Source of the DNA: Chaenocephalus aceratus | Taxonomy: Eukaryota > Chordata > Actinopteri > Perciformes > Channichthyidae | Reading direction: 5' to 3' | Assembly: GCA_023974075.1 (NCBI GenBank) | Contig: CM043792.1 | Coordinates: forward strand, 15,219,373 to 15,283,372 | Length of the DNA: 64,000 nucleotides | Shown here: piece by piece, positions 14,903 through 25,500 of the stretch | How positions within the stretch are numbered: position 1 is the stretch's first letter | How the letters are laid out: each line of letters starts with the position of its first letter | Notes under the pieces: generated by a model | The model's input: the letters and a program-made list of their open reading frames with translations, nothing else | Databases searched by the model: none | What the model was told of the DNA's origin: nothing | Translations under genes and position numbers: made by a program

Positions 14903-15130
14903 AGGGGCCCTATTATGCAAATGTTCAGGTTCATTTTTGTATTTTATGCCTCTTCTGTGACATGTTTACATGCTTTATTTTCCTCATACTGCCTGTGCTG
15001 CAGCACCTCTTTTCACCCTCTGTCTGAAACCAGAGCCCAGTCTGCTCTGATTGGTTAGCTGGCCAGCTCTGTTGTGATTGGCCGCTAAGAGCTGTAACGT
15101 CCCTTCGCCTCATGTAGAGCAATGACCACC
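14903..15130. mobile_element. TTAA-type MITE, left part only
   Basis: TTAA (14899-14902) is followed by AGGGGCCCTATTATGC and TTCAGGTTCATTTTTGTAT, the left end of the MITE group also seen at 60729-61053 and in reverse at 27968. No right end with CCT-TTAA was found nearby, so the 3' limit is approximate. Confidence 0.6.
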
Positions 15131-16281
15131 AACTGTTTTTGTTTTTTTTATTAAATGTTTTGGACCTCAGGCCAGAATCGAACCTGGCTCCTCGCGGGCG
15201 GTAGTGGACTGTTAAAGGTGGAGACTCGCAACGGTGGTGGACTTTCATAGCGCCACTGTGCCGGACCCGCTGGAGCCGGACACGCTGGAGCCGCCGGTGC
15301 CTTGCAACGGTGGGTGTTTGCGGCGGATGCGGTACCGGTGCAGCGGTGCTGTGAAAGTCCACCGCCCCCCTATGCCAGAGCCAGCGGCCCACCGAAAGCA
15401 GCAGCCCACCGGGAAAAGTCCTGAATCTCCCGATGGCCAATCCGAGCCTGCTCACACACACACAACTGAAACCAAAATAATTTACAGACATATGTAAAAA
15501 TCTCTCATACACACACAACAGCGTTGCAGTCGGGAAGAAAAGCAATGTGGAGCGGCACCTCACTACTTAATTTAACCGTGACACTTTTCAAAATCCCGTT
15601 TGTGTCCCCCCCACTTTACAAATAGGCCTATGTTTATTATTATTTTCTAACGCAAGCCGTCATCGCCACGGAGGAGCACACAGCCTCTGTGAGCGAGCGA
15701 GACAGAGCGAGAGAGCTAGAGAGAGCACACCTTTATCTATTTAATATAGCCATAGTTGTAAAAAATAAAGTAAGAAATCATTCCAATGTGTAGCCTACTA
15801 TAGGACAGTAAAAAAAGAACAGTTTAAAAGGGGAGTGATTAGTAAAATATGCATAAATAAAAAGAAAGAATGCTAACTAGGTAACATAAGATAAGAATAA
15901 ACAAGTTTAAATGATTTGTTATTGGTTGTGATCATATTCTAAAGATGTTTGGATTATTGAAAAGTATACAGCTCTCTTTCATGTGAGTGTTGAGAGCTGT
16001 ATCCATAAATTCATTTTGTGCTCAAAGTGCACCAGATGCCCCTGATCAGTAGCGTGGCGCAGTAGCGTAGGCAGAAATGTATTTTAGGGTGGGCCTGTAA
16101 AAAATAGGGTGGGCCAGATTTTTCTTCTGCGCATCAGAAGCTAACAACAATCCCCGCCGGTACCGGTGGCAGATTACTTTTAGAATACTTTTGGAATACT
16201 TTATTTTTCCATAACAGATGGGTATGTTTTGGGGAACAGGAGACACATATTTTACTGTTTTAATGGCTTATCAAGAGCACG
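15131..16281. other. GC-rich block with an inverted repeat, then repeat-like sequence
   Basis: At 15180-15430 the DNA is GC-rich, with two tandem GGACMCGCTGGAGCC units near 15263-15292 and diverged inverted copies of GTGGACTTTCA-AGC-CC at about 15233-15260 and 15337-15366. A GGGTGGGCC-rich segment near 16085-16120 resembles a transposon end. No coding segment or tRNA could be supported. Confidence 0.5.
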
Positions 16282-16475
16282 AACACAACATCTTGGTGTC
16301 ATTCTGGACAGCTCTCTCATCTGCACCCCACATAAAAAACATCACCCGGACTGCATTCTTTGTACTGTCTTAAAACCTTTCCGTGGAATATGTTATGAAT
16401 TGTAAGGTGTCCTCGGGTGCTTTGAAAGGCACCCCTAAATACAATGAATCATCATTATTATTTATTATTATTATC
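16282..16475 (+). pseudogene. L2-like LINE reverse-transcriptase remnant with 3' tail
   Basis: The segment reads LGVILDSSL, then after a one-base frameshift PHIKNITRTAFF, a typical reverse-transcriptase motif of L2-type LINEs. It passes through an internal deletion to a tail with AAAGGCACCCCTAAATA and ATT repeats, the usual L2/SINE 3' end. It is too short and shifted to be functional. Confidence 0.7.
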
Positions 16476-16739
16476 TGAAACGATGTAATAACTTTTAAAA
16501 CTTTTTCCAGTCACTTGCCCCATGCATTCAGCAGCAGTAGGCCATTCACTTTGATTTTATCCCGTTATAAATGTCATAATTTTGACAATAAAGAAATGCT
16601 ACATAAACGTTATCTTGCACATTTTATATAACCATCTCCGTTTCTAACTTTCAATATATTTTAAAAGAGATCTCTCTCTCTCTAATCTGCGTGCGGGGGC
16701 GGTGCCTCACAGACATGCTGCAGCGCCGTGCAGTGTGCC

Positions 16740-16952
16740 CACAGTTCTGCCGGTAATGAATATTACATTTTGTGAGGTAACTTTTCCACCAATAATTCCA
16801 ATAAGTATTCCAAAATGTATTCACTTCAGGTTTACGAAAGTAACTGTAATCAGATAACTCGTTTTTCAAATGTAACGCCAGCTGAATACACCTGATTTTT
16901 GTATTCTGATTACGTAACGCCGTTACATGTATTCCGTTACAACCCAACCCTG
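16740..16952. mobile_element. Right end of a hAT-type element
   Basis: The run GATTACGTAACGCCGTTACA followed by CCGTTACAACCCAACCCTG is the reverse complement of a common teleost hAT terminus beginning CAGGGTTGGG. The matching left end was not found, so the upstream limit is approximate. Confidence 0.6.
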
Positions 16953-16956
16953 TGTA

Positions 16957-17216
16957 TATCTCTCCGGACTGTCCACCAGCAGATGAAAAACACCCACCAA
17001 GGGATGAGGGAACCGTGCGGCAGTTTCTGTTAACATTTGTTTTTCTTCTGACAGCCCAGAGAAGCTTCTCAATTCTTAAATTTCCCCTCCTCGACTCCCC
17101 TCCTCGACTCCCCTCCTCAAGACTTAGTCCCGCCCACAGGAGATGCGAGCGGAGGACCGAGGAGGGGAACCGAGGAGAGAGGAGGGGAAGCAGCAGACGT
17201 TTAAAGAAATGAGAAC
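16957..17216. mobile_element. Repeat fragment plus a small CT-rich MITE-like segment
   Basis: About 16957-17045 is a second copy of the dispersed sequence near 9388-9490. From about 17068, TTCTCAATTCTTAAATTT, CT-rich direct repeats (CTCCTCGACTCCC) and a GA-rich mirror ending AAAGAAATGAGAA at 17212 form a loose inverted repeat of MITE type. Confidence 0.4.
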
Positions 17217-18804
17217 TCCTCTCCTCTGAGCGGTCATATTAAAGCGACGTCCGTTCATTATTACGTGGCAACAGCTGCATCTGCTGTCGAGTGTTTTGTC
17301 ATATTTTATAATCTCTGTTAGATCAGCTGAACATTGTTCCCCCACATATTTACTTTGAATTCATTGAGAGTGCGGTATAATGAGACAATAACAGGCTACA
17401 GATGCGGACACACACACACACACACAAATATATTTATATAAATATATGCAATTTAAAGTATGAGAGCACTCTCATAATAACGTAACACAATCAGAGACTG
17501 GATATATCCCCCCCTCTCTCTGGTCGCTGAAATGGGGAATTGAAATTACGGGCCAAAAGTTGTATTTACAAGTACACAAAACCAACTGAGACCCGTCTAT
17601 CCGCCGCATCTACGCACTGTACAACACACACCTACAGCTCCTAAAGCATAATCAGGCTACAGCCGTTGTGTATTTTATTATGTGAAGCACTAAATGGTTT
17701 TAGAAAAATATCGACTCTTTGTTTGTAGATATCTACTAAACTAAAGCAAATAAAGAGAGTAGGCCTGTTATACTGAGTCTGGCTTTTAGTGAACTTTGAG
17801 CCATCATTTATTTTGCAGGCAGCTCTCTGCCTCTCTCACGTTATTATGGCGCGAGCCGGAACCAACAATCAGTTTTTACCGTAAATGAGTTTGGTTCAAA
17901 AGACCTCATGAAAGAAACAAGAACAAGAACAAGAAGTGAGGATACCCGGCCCGGAGGAAGCCCGGGGTCCATTTCTGGAGCCAGGCCCAGAAGGAGGACT
18001 CGTCGGCGAGTGTCTGGTGCGCCTGTCTGGGAGGGCAGCCAGTGGTCCCGGCGTCAAGCAGACGCGCGCGAGTCCTGGGAAATGAGCCGTTTCTCATTTC
18101 TATAATTTTCGCGTCCCAGACTCCCAGGTCCTCCGGCAGCGACCCGAAAACGGATGTCGGCGCGCCGTCTCGAAGGAAAACAAATTTCTCTAAAGGCTTG
18201 TCGAGGATCAATTATCGTGGAGGCTGTCTGGAGGAGCCGTAACCGAGGATACACTGATTTAGAGGAGAGAGGAGTGTCTCTAGAGGAGCTATAACCGAGG
18301 GTACACTGAAGTATTCTCCTGAGACGATTTCAGCCAACAGTGATGTTTAAAAGAGGTGTGACGCATGGCTGGACTTCTGTCCACGAAGCACAGCTCTGCA
18401 AACTGTTCCCGTTGTGATTATAAGTTATTTGAGATGATCAAATGTGCATCAGACTTTCTGCCCTTTACCATTTGTTTACTCACTAATCACATGTCCCCTG
18501 GATGTTAAGCTATTTTGTTTTCAATACAACTGCTTTCATTGTGACGCGATGTTTACAGTGAGAATAGCTGCTGAGGTCAGTGCAGAAAGCAGAACAGTGT
18601 GTATAATATATATCGCTCAATAATAAATGTAACAGCCCTACATTTCACACTTTATTTGTAGGCTTTAGGAGATATCTACAAATAAACAGTAGGGTTAGGG
18701 TTAGGGAGTGTATAGGTGTCTGTTGTAATGAATATGCCGCCAGCAAAGGGCGTTGTTGGACTAACAGTAGGTGTGTTTGTTTGTTTGTTTGTGTGTGTGT
18801 GTGA
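17217..18804. other. Intronic sequence, partly GC-rich, unassigned
   Basis: At about 17940-18200 there is a GC-rich block, followed by two imperfect copies of GAGGAGC-GTAACCGAGG near 18230-18300, probably part of an unclassified repeat. The open frames on both strands here have no domain I recognise. A short AGGGTTAGGGTTAGGG near 18692 is too short to be a telomeric repeat of note. Confidence 0.45.
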
Positions 18805-18858
18805 GAGTTGATGTGCCAGGCAGACAGGCAGACCTGCTGTCTGCTGGCACATCAACTC
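18805..18858. repeat. Long hairpin: 22-bp stem, 9-nt loop
   Basis: The left arm (18805-18827) begins GAGTTGATGTGCCAG and the right arm (18837-18858) ends CTGGCACATCAACTC. They pair along 22 bases with a single bulged G. The loop is 18828-18836. It lies just after a GT-rich run and just before the tandem array. No matching transposon terminus is seen. Confidence 0.85.
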
Positions 18859-20098
18859 ATATAGTAGCATATCTGACATATAATTGGTCAAAAATGGTAC
18901 ATTCTCCGTTAGCCTACGAGCTCCCCGTTTGAGCGAAGGACTATTCCTTCTCAATGTAGTAGGACATTGGATATGCGCTGAAGTTGTCCTGGATTGGAAT
19001 TTTTCCGATCATTCCCCAATGAAGAGTTTGCAGAAATGTCCTTAAAATGCATGAAAAACGTACATTTTTCAAAATGGCCGACTTTGTTGGGGGCGGGGCT
19101 AATAAAAGCCAATTTGAAATATGTCCGCAATCATAAGAGCAATGTGTATACATTGTTTCGGGAATATCGGAATAACTATATCCGAGTAGTTTGGAGTAAT
19201 TTGCGACATGTAAATCGTCAAAAATTGTGTATTCGCTGTTAGCTTACGACCTCCACGATTGATTTATCAAAAATGTAATCTGCAATTCTTCATGACATTG
19301 GCCATGGGCTGAACCTGTCCTGCATTGGAATTTTTCCGATCATTCCCCTAGGAGGAGTTTGCAAGAATGTGCTGAAAATGCATGAAAAACTCACATTTTT
19401 CAAAATGGCTGACTTTCTGGGGGGCGGGGCTAATGGAAAGCAATTTGAAATATGTGTGCAATCATAATGGCAATATGTATACAGCGTTTCGTGAATATCG
19501 GAATAACTATATCCGAGTAGTTTGGAGTACTTTGCGACATGTAAATCGTCAAAAATGGTGTATTCGCTGTTAGCTTACGACCTTCACGATTGAGCTATCA
19601 AAAATATTCTTCTCAATTTAGCATCATATTGGATAGGGGCTGAACGTGTCCTGGATTGGAATTTTTCCGATCATTCCCCTAGGAGGAGTTCGCAAGAATG
19701 TGCTTAAAATGCATGAAAAACGCACATATTCAAAATGGCCGACTTTCTGGGGGGCGGGGCTAATGGAAGGCAATTTGAAATATGTATGCAATTATAATAG
19801 CAATATGTATACAGGGCTCGACATTAAGGATGGCCCGATGGCCCGGGGCCATCTAGCATTTAGCTCGGGCAATGAAGCCTCACCTGCTGGTTGCCCGATC
19901 GGGCAATCTATTATGCCAGTATCATGCAGCTCGCGGATCCAGTAATGAGTGACCCGACAGTAAAACTAAACACATCTATAACTAGTTTAGGTAGTTTGAG
20001 AAGTAATTAAAATAGCTACGTGTGATATTCTAACCTGAAGTGTGCGTTTTGTCCGCTCACCGCTGCATGTGATCATGCAGAGCTGCGTGTCGACTCGT

Positions 20099-20155
<57 letters not shown>
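20099..20155 (+). repeat. CAG trinucleotide repeat, 19 units
   Basis: Nineteen perfect CAG units lie inside the transposon at 19812-21280. The + frame reads poly-Gln within a 63-codon open frame that starts at 20042, but there is no evidence that it is translated. Confidence 0.95.
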
Positions 20156-20156
<1 letters not shown>

Positions 20157-20604
20157 TGATCTCTCTCTCCCGTCAGATTAGACTTCACTCGCGTTTATGT
20201 CCATATCGATCAGATCCAGCTAGTTCTAGCTAATGATATGACTACCTGCTTATTAAAAGACACCTAAACAATAAGTGTCGTTATGCAACTGGGTGAGGCC
20301 ACAAAGTATAGCGCAGCATTATGCATTTGTTTACATGCCCACCGGAACCCTGAGGCATTACCAACAGATCAACGCACAATCAACCCATACAGGACATCTC
20401 TTTCTCCACATTAAGTGTTAGACATTAGAGTTGACTATTCTTGTCTGTCACATACTCTTCTTGTCTGTCACATAAGTGGCGCAACTGAATACTACCCGGA
20501 CAATGAATCGAATGCAACCACATTTTCGCGGGAATTTCAGTTTGTTACGGATTCTGATGCTGAATACATAATGATCAAATAATTTAAAGTCAGAGTGTAT
20601 TACA

Positions 20605-21085
20605 ATGTTTCTTAGTCCACCAAAGCAAGCTGAACAACCTGGAAAGAAGAGAAAGACTGAGCTGCAGCCCCCCCCCGAAAAAAGAGAATCAAAGTCATAG
20701 GTATGTGCCCAATAATATTTTCTTCAAAGTAAATATTCAATATTTTTTCTTCAAAAGTAAATATTTTCTTCATAAGTAAATATGGGCATAACATGTTTTA
20801 ATAGATACTTTTTTTATGGTGGTCCAGAGACAGGAATATAATTTCACATTTGTTATGATATAAATGATTTGTTATGGTGGTCCAGAGACAGGGATTATAA
20901 TTTGACATTTTGTATGTGTTTGCAGATGTGCTCATCAAGCACCTGGAGAAAAGATTCCAAGATCTCCAGAAAGGGAGTGTCCCTTCAACATTTTCCATCT
21001 TCAACCCCAGTCAGTGGCCCTCTGACAGACAGAGGGCCATTGAGTCGTTGAATCAGCAAACACAAACAAAAAGAAGTGAAATTAA
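20605..21085 (+). pseudogene. Remnant of a spliced hAT (ZNF862-like) transposase gene
   Basis: After a TTTGCAG acceptor at 20925, the frame reads DVLIKHLEKRFQDLQKGSVP then STFSIFNPSQWPSDRQRAIE, resembling the L-I-LE-RF-D...FSIF-P segment of ZNF862/KIAA1586-type hAT transposases. A short lysine-rich frame from an ATG at 20605 (MFLSPPKQAEQPGKKRKTEL) may be the first exon. The bulk of the transposase is absent. Confidence 0.55.
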
Positions 21086-22789
21086 GAATACAATTGAAAT
21101 TGTACAATATAATATTGTGGTGGTTCATTTTATAATTCTAGAGAATGCACCAGACAGCATCTAAGACCTGCAGGTCCCCCAAACCTTTCGTGAGTCATTT
21201 CGTCCGCGCGCATTTTTTTAATAGGGCCATCTCTATTGGACTCAGGGCCATCTGTAAATTAGCTTAGATGTCATGCCCTGGTATACAGCGTTTCGTGATT
21301 ATTGGAAAAACTATACGCGAGTAGTTTGGAGTCATTTGGAGTAATTTGTGACATGTAAATCGTCAAAAATGGAAAGTTCTCCGTTCACTTACGAAGTCCT
21401 CGTTTGAGCGATCAACTATTCCTTCGCAATTTAGCATCACATTGGATATGGGCTGAACTTGTCCTGCATTGGAATTTTTCCGATTATTCCCCTCGGAGGA
21501 GTTCGCAAGAATGTGCTTAAAATGGCTGAAAAACGCACATTTTTCAAAATGGCCGACTTCCTGGGGGGCGGGCGCTAATGGAAGGCAATTTGAAATATGT
21601 GTGCAATCATAATAGCAATATTTATACAGCGTTTCATGAATATCGGAATAACTATATCCGAGTAGTTTGGAGTACTTTGCGACATGTAAATCGTCAAAAA
21701 TTGTGTATTCGCTGTTGGCTTACGACCTCCACGATTGAGCTATCAAAAATGTTCTTCTCAATTTAGCATCATATTGGATAGGGGCTGAACGTGTCCTGGA
21801 TTGGAATTTTTCCGATCATTCCCCTAGGAGGAGTTTGCAAGAATGTGCTTAAAATGCATGAAAAACGCACATATTCAAAATGGCCGACTTTCTGGGGGGC
21901 GGGGCTAATGGAAGGCAATTTGAAATATGTGTGCAATTATAATAGCAATATGTATACAGCGTTTCGTGAATATTGGAAAAACTATACGCGAGTAGTTTGG
22001 AGTCATTTGGAGTAATTTGTGACATGTAAATCGTCAAAAATGGAAAGTTCTCCGTTCACTTACGAAGTCCTCGTTTGAGCGATCAACTATTCCTTCGCAA
22101 TTTAGCATCACATTGGATATGGGCTGAACTTGTCCTGCATTGGAATTTTTCCGATCATTCCCCTCGGAGGAGTTCGCAAGAATGTGCTTAAAATGGCTGA
22201 AAAACGCACATTTTTCAAAATGGCCGACTTCCTGGGGGGCGGGCGCTAATGGAAGGCAATTTGAAATATGTGTGCAATCATAATAGCAATATTTATACAG
22301 CGTTTCATGAATATCGGAATAACTATATCCGAATAGTTTGGAGTAATTTGCGACATGTAAATCGTCAAAAATTGTGTATTCTCCACGATTGAGCTATCAA
22401 AAATGTTCTTCTCAATTTAGCATGAAATTGGATAGGGGCTGAACGTGTCCTGGATTGGAATGTTTCCGATCATTCCCCTAGGACAGGGGTCGGCAACCCG
22501 CGGTCCACGGGCCGCATGCGGCCCTTTAAGCCCTCTGCTCTGGCTCCCTTGAGCTTAGACAAAAATAAGAAGGAAATAAAATAAAAGTATTTGTAGGACT
22601 ATTTATATTTTGTTGCATGGTTGAAAATGTTTCGTATGTTGTATTTTGAGGTGATACTGTGACACATAAATAAAAAACAAAACGGTTTTAATTAGGTCAA
22701 CTAAAATATGCGTCACATCCTGCTCCGGTCCCGCGCGAGCGCCTTTTCTTGGAGACGAATAACCTGACCCCCGGCTCGATGAGCGAACT

Positions 22790-22970
22790 ATGGATAAATC
22801 AAAGAAAAGTACCGGAGGAACACAGGATTTAATTCTGCGTGGACAGAGTTGTATGCTTTCACAGCAAACAATGCTGGTTTACCGGTATGTTTGATATGTA
22901 GAGAGAAGTTGTCAACGGTGGTGCTGCCTTTATGTATCGAGGAACAACACGGGAGAGGAAGACAGCTGAC
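22790..22970 (+). pseudogene. hAT transposase N-terminal zinc-finger segment, frameshifted
   Basis: From an ATG at 22790 the frame starts MDKSKKSTGGTQ, then continues in a shifted frame as FNSAWTELYAFTANNAGLPV and CLICREKLS. The C-x2-C pattern is the first half of the BED-like zinc finger at the start of Charlie-type transposases. The finger is not completed and the catalytic domain is missing. Confidence 0.6.
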
Positions 22971-22986
22971 GATCTTCAGTCATAAT

Positions 22987-23370
22987 TCAATGGGGTATGT
23001 CATTTATTTCAGAAAACACTTTTTGTTATATTCCATGGAATGCTCTTAACGTCCCGATAGCAATGAATATATTAAATGCTTTGACAATAAATACATACAA
23101 AAAATAATCTCTGGAAGCCGTAGCGCTGTAAAAAGCACGACCAATCATCTGAGCCGGCCCGGCTAAAATAACTGGATGGCCTACCTGCCTGTCAGCCTTC
23201 CATCTGGGCACAAACTTATGTCGTGCCCTCATTGGTCATGTGCGCGTTTGTGTGTGTTGGGGGAGGGGCTCTGTGAGGAAGTCTGAAGGAAGAGGCATAT
23301 TTTTTCCGGTTGTGTACTTTCAAATTCTAGCGCACTCGAGCTGGTTTCTCCATTCTTACCTACCCTACCT
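22987..23370. mobile_element. TTAA-type MITE, copy 1 (left end degenerate)
   Basis: From about 23018 to 23370 it aligns with the copy at 51987-52367 (shared TTGTTATATTCCATGGAATG, GACCAATCATCTGAGCCGGC, TAGCGCACTCGAGCTGGTTT). The right end is followed by TTAA (23371-23374). The left end is shortened or diverged. It is nested in the hAT at 22484-23703, itself nested in the tandem array. Confidence 0.8.
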
Positions 23371-23703
23371 TTAACTCTTTTTAGGGTGCAGATATATGTT
23401 TTTTTTTATTTCAAAGTGGGCCCATTTTAATAATATTTTTTTTCCCTTCAAATGTGCAGAGGACTCCCCAAGTGCTGTGTTTAATTTATTTTAAAGTAGG
23501 CCTGTGTATTATTTTTAATTCTCCTTATAAATGTTCTTTGTTTCTTATTAGAGGTTAACAGTTTTATATCATGTAATAAATAGCCTAATAAATGCAAAAA
23601 AACTGTAGTTTTTGTCTGATATAACAATATCGGCTCCAGACACATTTTTTTTGGGAAAAAGGAGCGAAATGGCTCTTTTGGTCAAAAAGGTTGCAGACCC
23701 CTG

Positions 23704-24822
23704 CCCTAGGAGGAGTTTGCAAGAATGTGCTTAAAATGCATGAAAAACGCACATTTTTCAAAATGGCCGACTTCCTGGGAGGCGGGGCTAATGGAATCTA
23801 TTTACAAATATGTCCGCAATTCCATGAGAAATGTCTGTGCCAAAATTCGTGAAGTTCTGAGAAACTATATGCGACTACCACACAATAGGGGGCGCTAGTG
23901 AGCAGTTTTTTTGAAAAATTACGTTTTTTACATTCTCGCAAAGGGCGTGGGCTCTGATGTGTTCCAAGTTTTGCGTCCGAAGCTCATTTTATGCTATCGC
24001 AATTTAAAACAAAATGATAGGCCACGCCCACATTCTGAATTTGAGTTAAAATCTGAGTTCATAGTCAGTTATGTGTAAAAAAAAAAAAAAAAGATTAGTC
24101 CATCCGCTCTTGAGTTATAAATTGGTGGTGTTTTTGGCGCCCCCTATCGTCCAAAATGAAAATTCTTTGGTGTGCCTATTCCCCAAGACAGACTGAACCT
24201 ATATACCAAAATCTGTGATGTTTGGATACATGGTTGATGAGTTATGAGCATTTCTTTCTAAGCCCGCCTTTTTGCGAGTACGTTTTGATTGACGGCGGCA
24301 ATATTTATCGTCCTAACATGCTCATTTTCGTTGGTAATGTGTGTAACCCTCCACCGATGCATATGAAGTTTGGTGTTGCAAAACTGAAAATTGAAATTTA
24401 AGTGAATATTTCACTGTTTTGAACATTATGTTAATTAAAAAAAAAAAAAAAGTAGGAGGAGGAGGAGCTTAACGGTCCAAGAGGATAATTTCTAGAGCAG
24501 GTCAAGACGGATAAGTGTGCAACATTTCAGGTTATTCTGAGTTACGGTGCGACTTTGTAAATTTCTCCGAAATGGAATTTTCATAGGTGGCGCTAGTGAG
24601 CAGGTTGAATAATTTGAACCCTTTGACTCCAAAATATTGAATTTTTCACCAGTCCTGGCGTCCGTGCAAAATTATACAACTTTTGAAGCATTCTAAAGAC
24701 CTCAAAAAGAAGAAACGCCAGTACTATAATAATAAGAAGAATTCCTCCAATAACAATAGGTTTCCTCGCACTTCGTGCTAGGACGCCGTCGGGTCCAAGC
24801 ACATCCGTGCTCGGGCCCTAAT
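23704..24822 (-). mobile_element. Unique end of a widespread teleost interspersed repeat
   Basis: This follows the last array unit and ends with TCCGTGCTCGGGCCCTAA. On the minus strand it begins TTAGGGCCCGAGCACGG, then GGCGTCCTAGCACGAAGTGC. It includes GGCGCTAGTGAGCAG and GCGCCCCCTATCG-type words and runs directly into the tandem array. The family is abundant in fish, but I cannot assign its class. Confidence 0.55.
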
Positions 24823-24871
24823 GACGAGGCCACTTTGCCTGGTGATCCAGCGACGAGACAATAAAAAAAAA

Positions 24872-25013
24872 AAAGAGAAACTGAAAAAAGCAATTCATAT
24901 TAGGTTCTGTTGTGGCACTACAGGATATAAAACCTTCCAAGCCATGACCTCTGCCTGAAATCAGGACCACTCAGAGGAGAATGCAGCACATCAAAATGGA
25001 GTCAGGAGTGTGA
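24872..25013 (+). pseudogene. P-element-like transposase fragment, copy 1
   Basis: It reads KLKKAIHIRFCCGTTGYKTF then QAMTSA and a stop, and aligns at the DNA level with 27010-27143 of the larger remnant. The motif K-A-x-x-x-R-F-x-C-G-x-x-GY is that of THAP9/P-element transposases just before the catalytic domain. This copy keeps the frame that the larger copy has lost, but its next codons are interrupted. Confidence 0.7.
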
Positions 25014-25133
25014 ATAACACATTTTGGCCAAAACAAATTGTTGCTTACCAATACAGTGGCTGAACAATGGACACCAAAAAGTGAAAAACAGAAGCATAAT
25101 TGTGCAAACAACAATTGTGTGGGGGTGGCATTT

Positions 25134-25262
25134 TACAACTATTTACAAACAACTATTTACAAAAAAGCAACTATTTATAAAAAAACAATACTATTTACAA
25201 AAAGGGTTAGGGTAAGCAACTATTTACAAAAAAGCAATACTATTTACAAAAAAGCAATACAG
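25134..25262. repeat. Short tandem repeat of ~18-20 bp units
   Basis: The word CAACTATTTACAAAAAA and variants recur about seven times between the two P-element-like remnants. It appears to be a local minisatellite. Confidence 0.8.
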
Positions 25263-25500
25263 AACTCTAGGGCATCCAGGAGCCTAACCATTTTGAAAAA
25301 AACAAAAAAGGTTCCTCTTCATCTGTTTCCTGGGCCCTAAAAAGCAGAGCAAGAATAGGAACAGTGGTGAATAAGGGGAGAGAATACAGTTGGGAGCAGA
25401 CTGAACAGAGGACATAGCAATATTCATGTTAAAATGTTTGCACAACAAATATTATGGCACTTTCGTTTATATTGCATTTTAATAGATCAGTTGTCATACC

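Larger units (their letters stand above)
19812..21280 (+). mobile_element. DNA transposon (hAT-like, ZNF862-type) inserted in the tandem array
   Basis: CAGGGCTCGACATTAA at the left and TTAGATGTCATGCCCTG at the right are imperfect inverted repeats. Comparison with uninterrupted units shows the array sequence GTATA on both sides (19807-19811, 21281-21285). A shifted boundary would give an 8-bp GTATACAG duplication. The inside carries a CAG run and short transposase-like exons but no full gene. Confidence 0.8.
22484..23703. mobile_element. hAT (Charlie-type) transposon in the tandem array, perfect 8-bp target duplication
   Basis: Ends CAGGGGTCGGCAACC and GGTTGCAGACCCCTG form the inverted repeats. 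The flanks are identical CCCTAGGA (22476-22483, 23704-23711), and the uninterrupted array unit has a single CCCTAGGA at this point. The 1220-bp element holds a broken transposase start and a TTAA-type MITE. Confidence 0.95.
18880..23880. repeat. Tandem array of ~335-bp units, dimeric higher order, split by two transposons
   Basis: The anchor GGAATTTTTCCGATCATTCC (with small changes) recurs near 18997, 19328, 19658, 21473, 21804, 22143 and 22458, about 330-340 bp apart once two insertions are removed. Units alternate between two forms, one with TCGCTGTTAGCTTACGACCT and one with TCTCCGTTCACTTACGAAGT, giving a period near 671 bp for 21288-22490. Each unit also carries AAAATGGCCGACTT and GGGCGGGGCTAATGG, words of a widespread teleost interspersed repeat. 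A last partial unit follows the second insertion at 23704. Confidence 0.9.

Noticed and set aside
15160..15230. tRNA-like B-box on the minus strand (GGTTCGATTC)
   Set aside because: The flanking bases do not form an acceptor stem, and the T-arm has an 8-base loop. No A-box at the right distance was found.
14931..15563. 210-codon minus-strand open frame
   Set aside because: It crosses a MITE end and a GC-rich inverted repeat, with no domain match.
18692..18712. TTAGGG-type repeats suggesting an interstitial telomere
   Set aside because: Only two to three units, which is expected by chance or simple-repeat decay.
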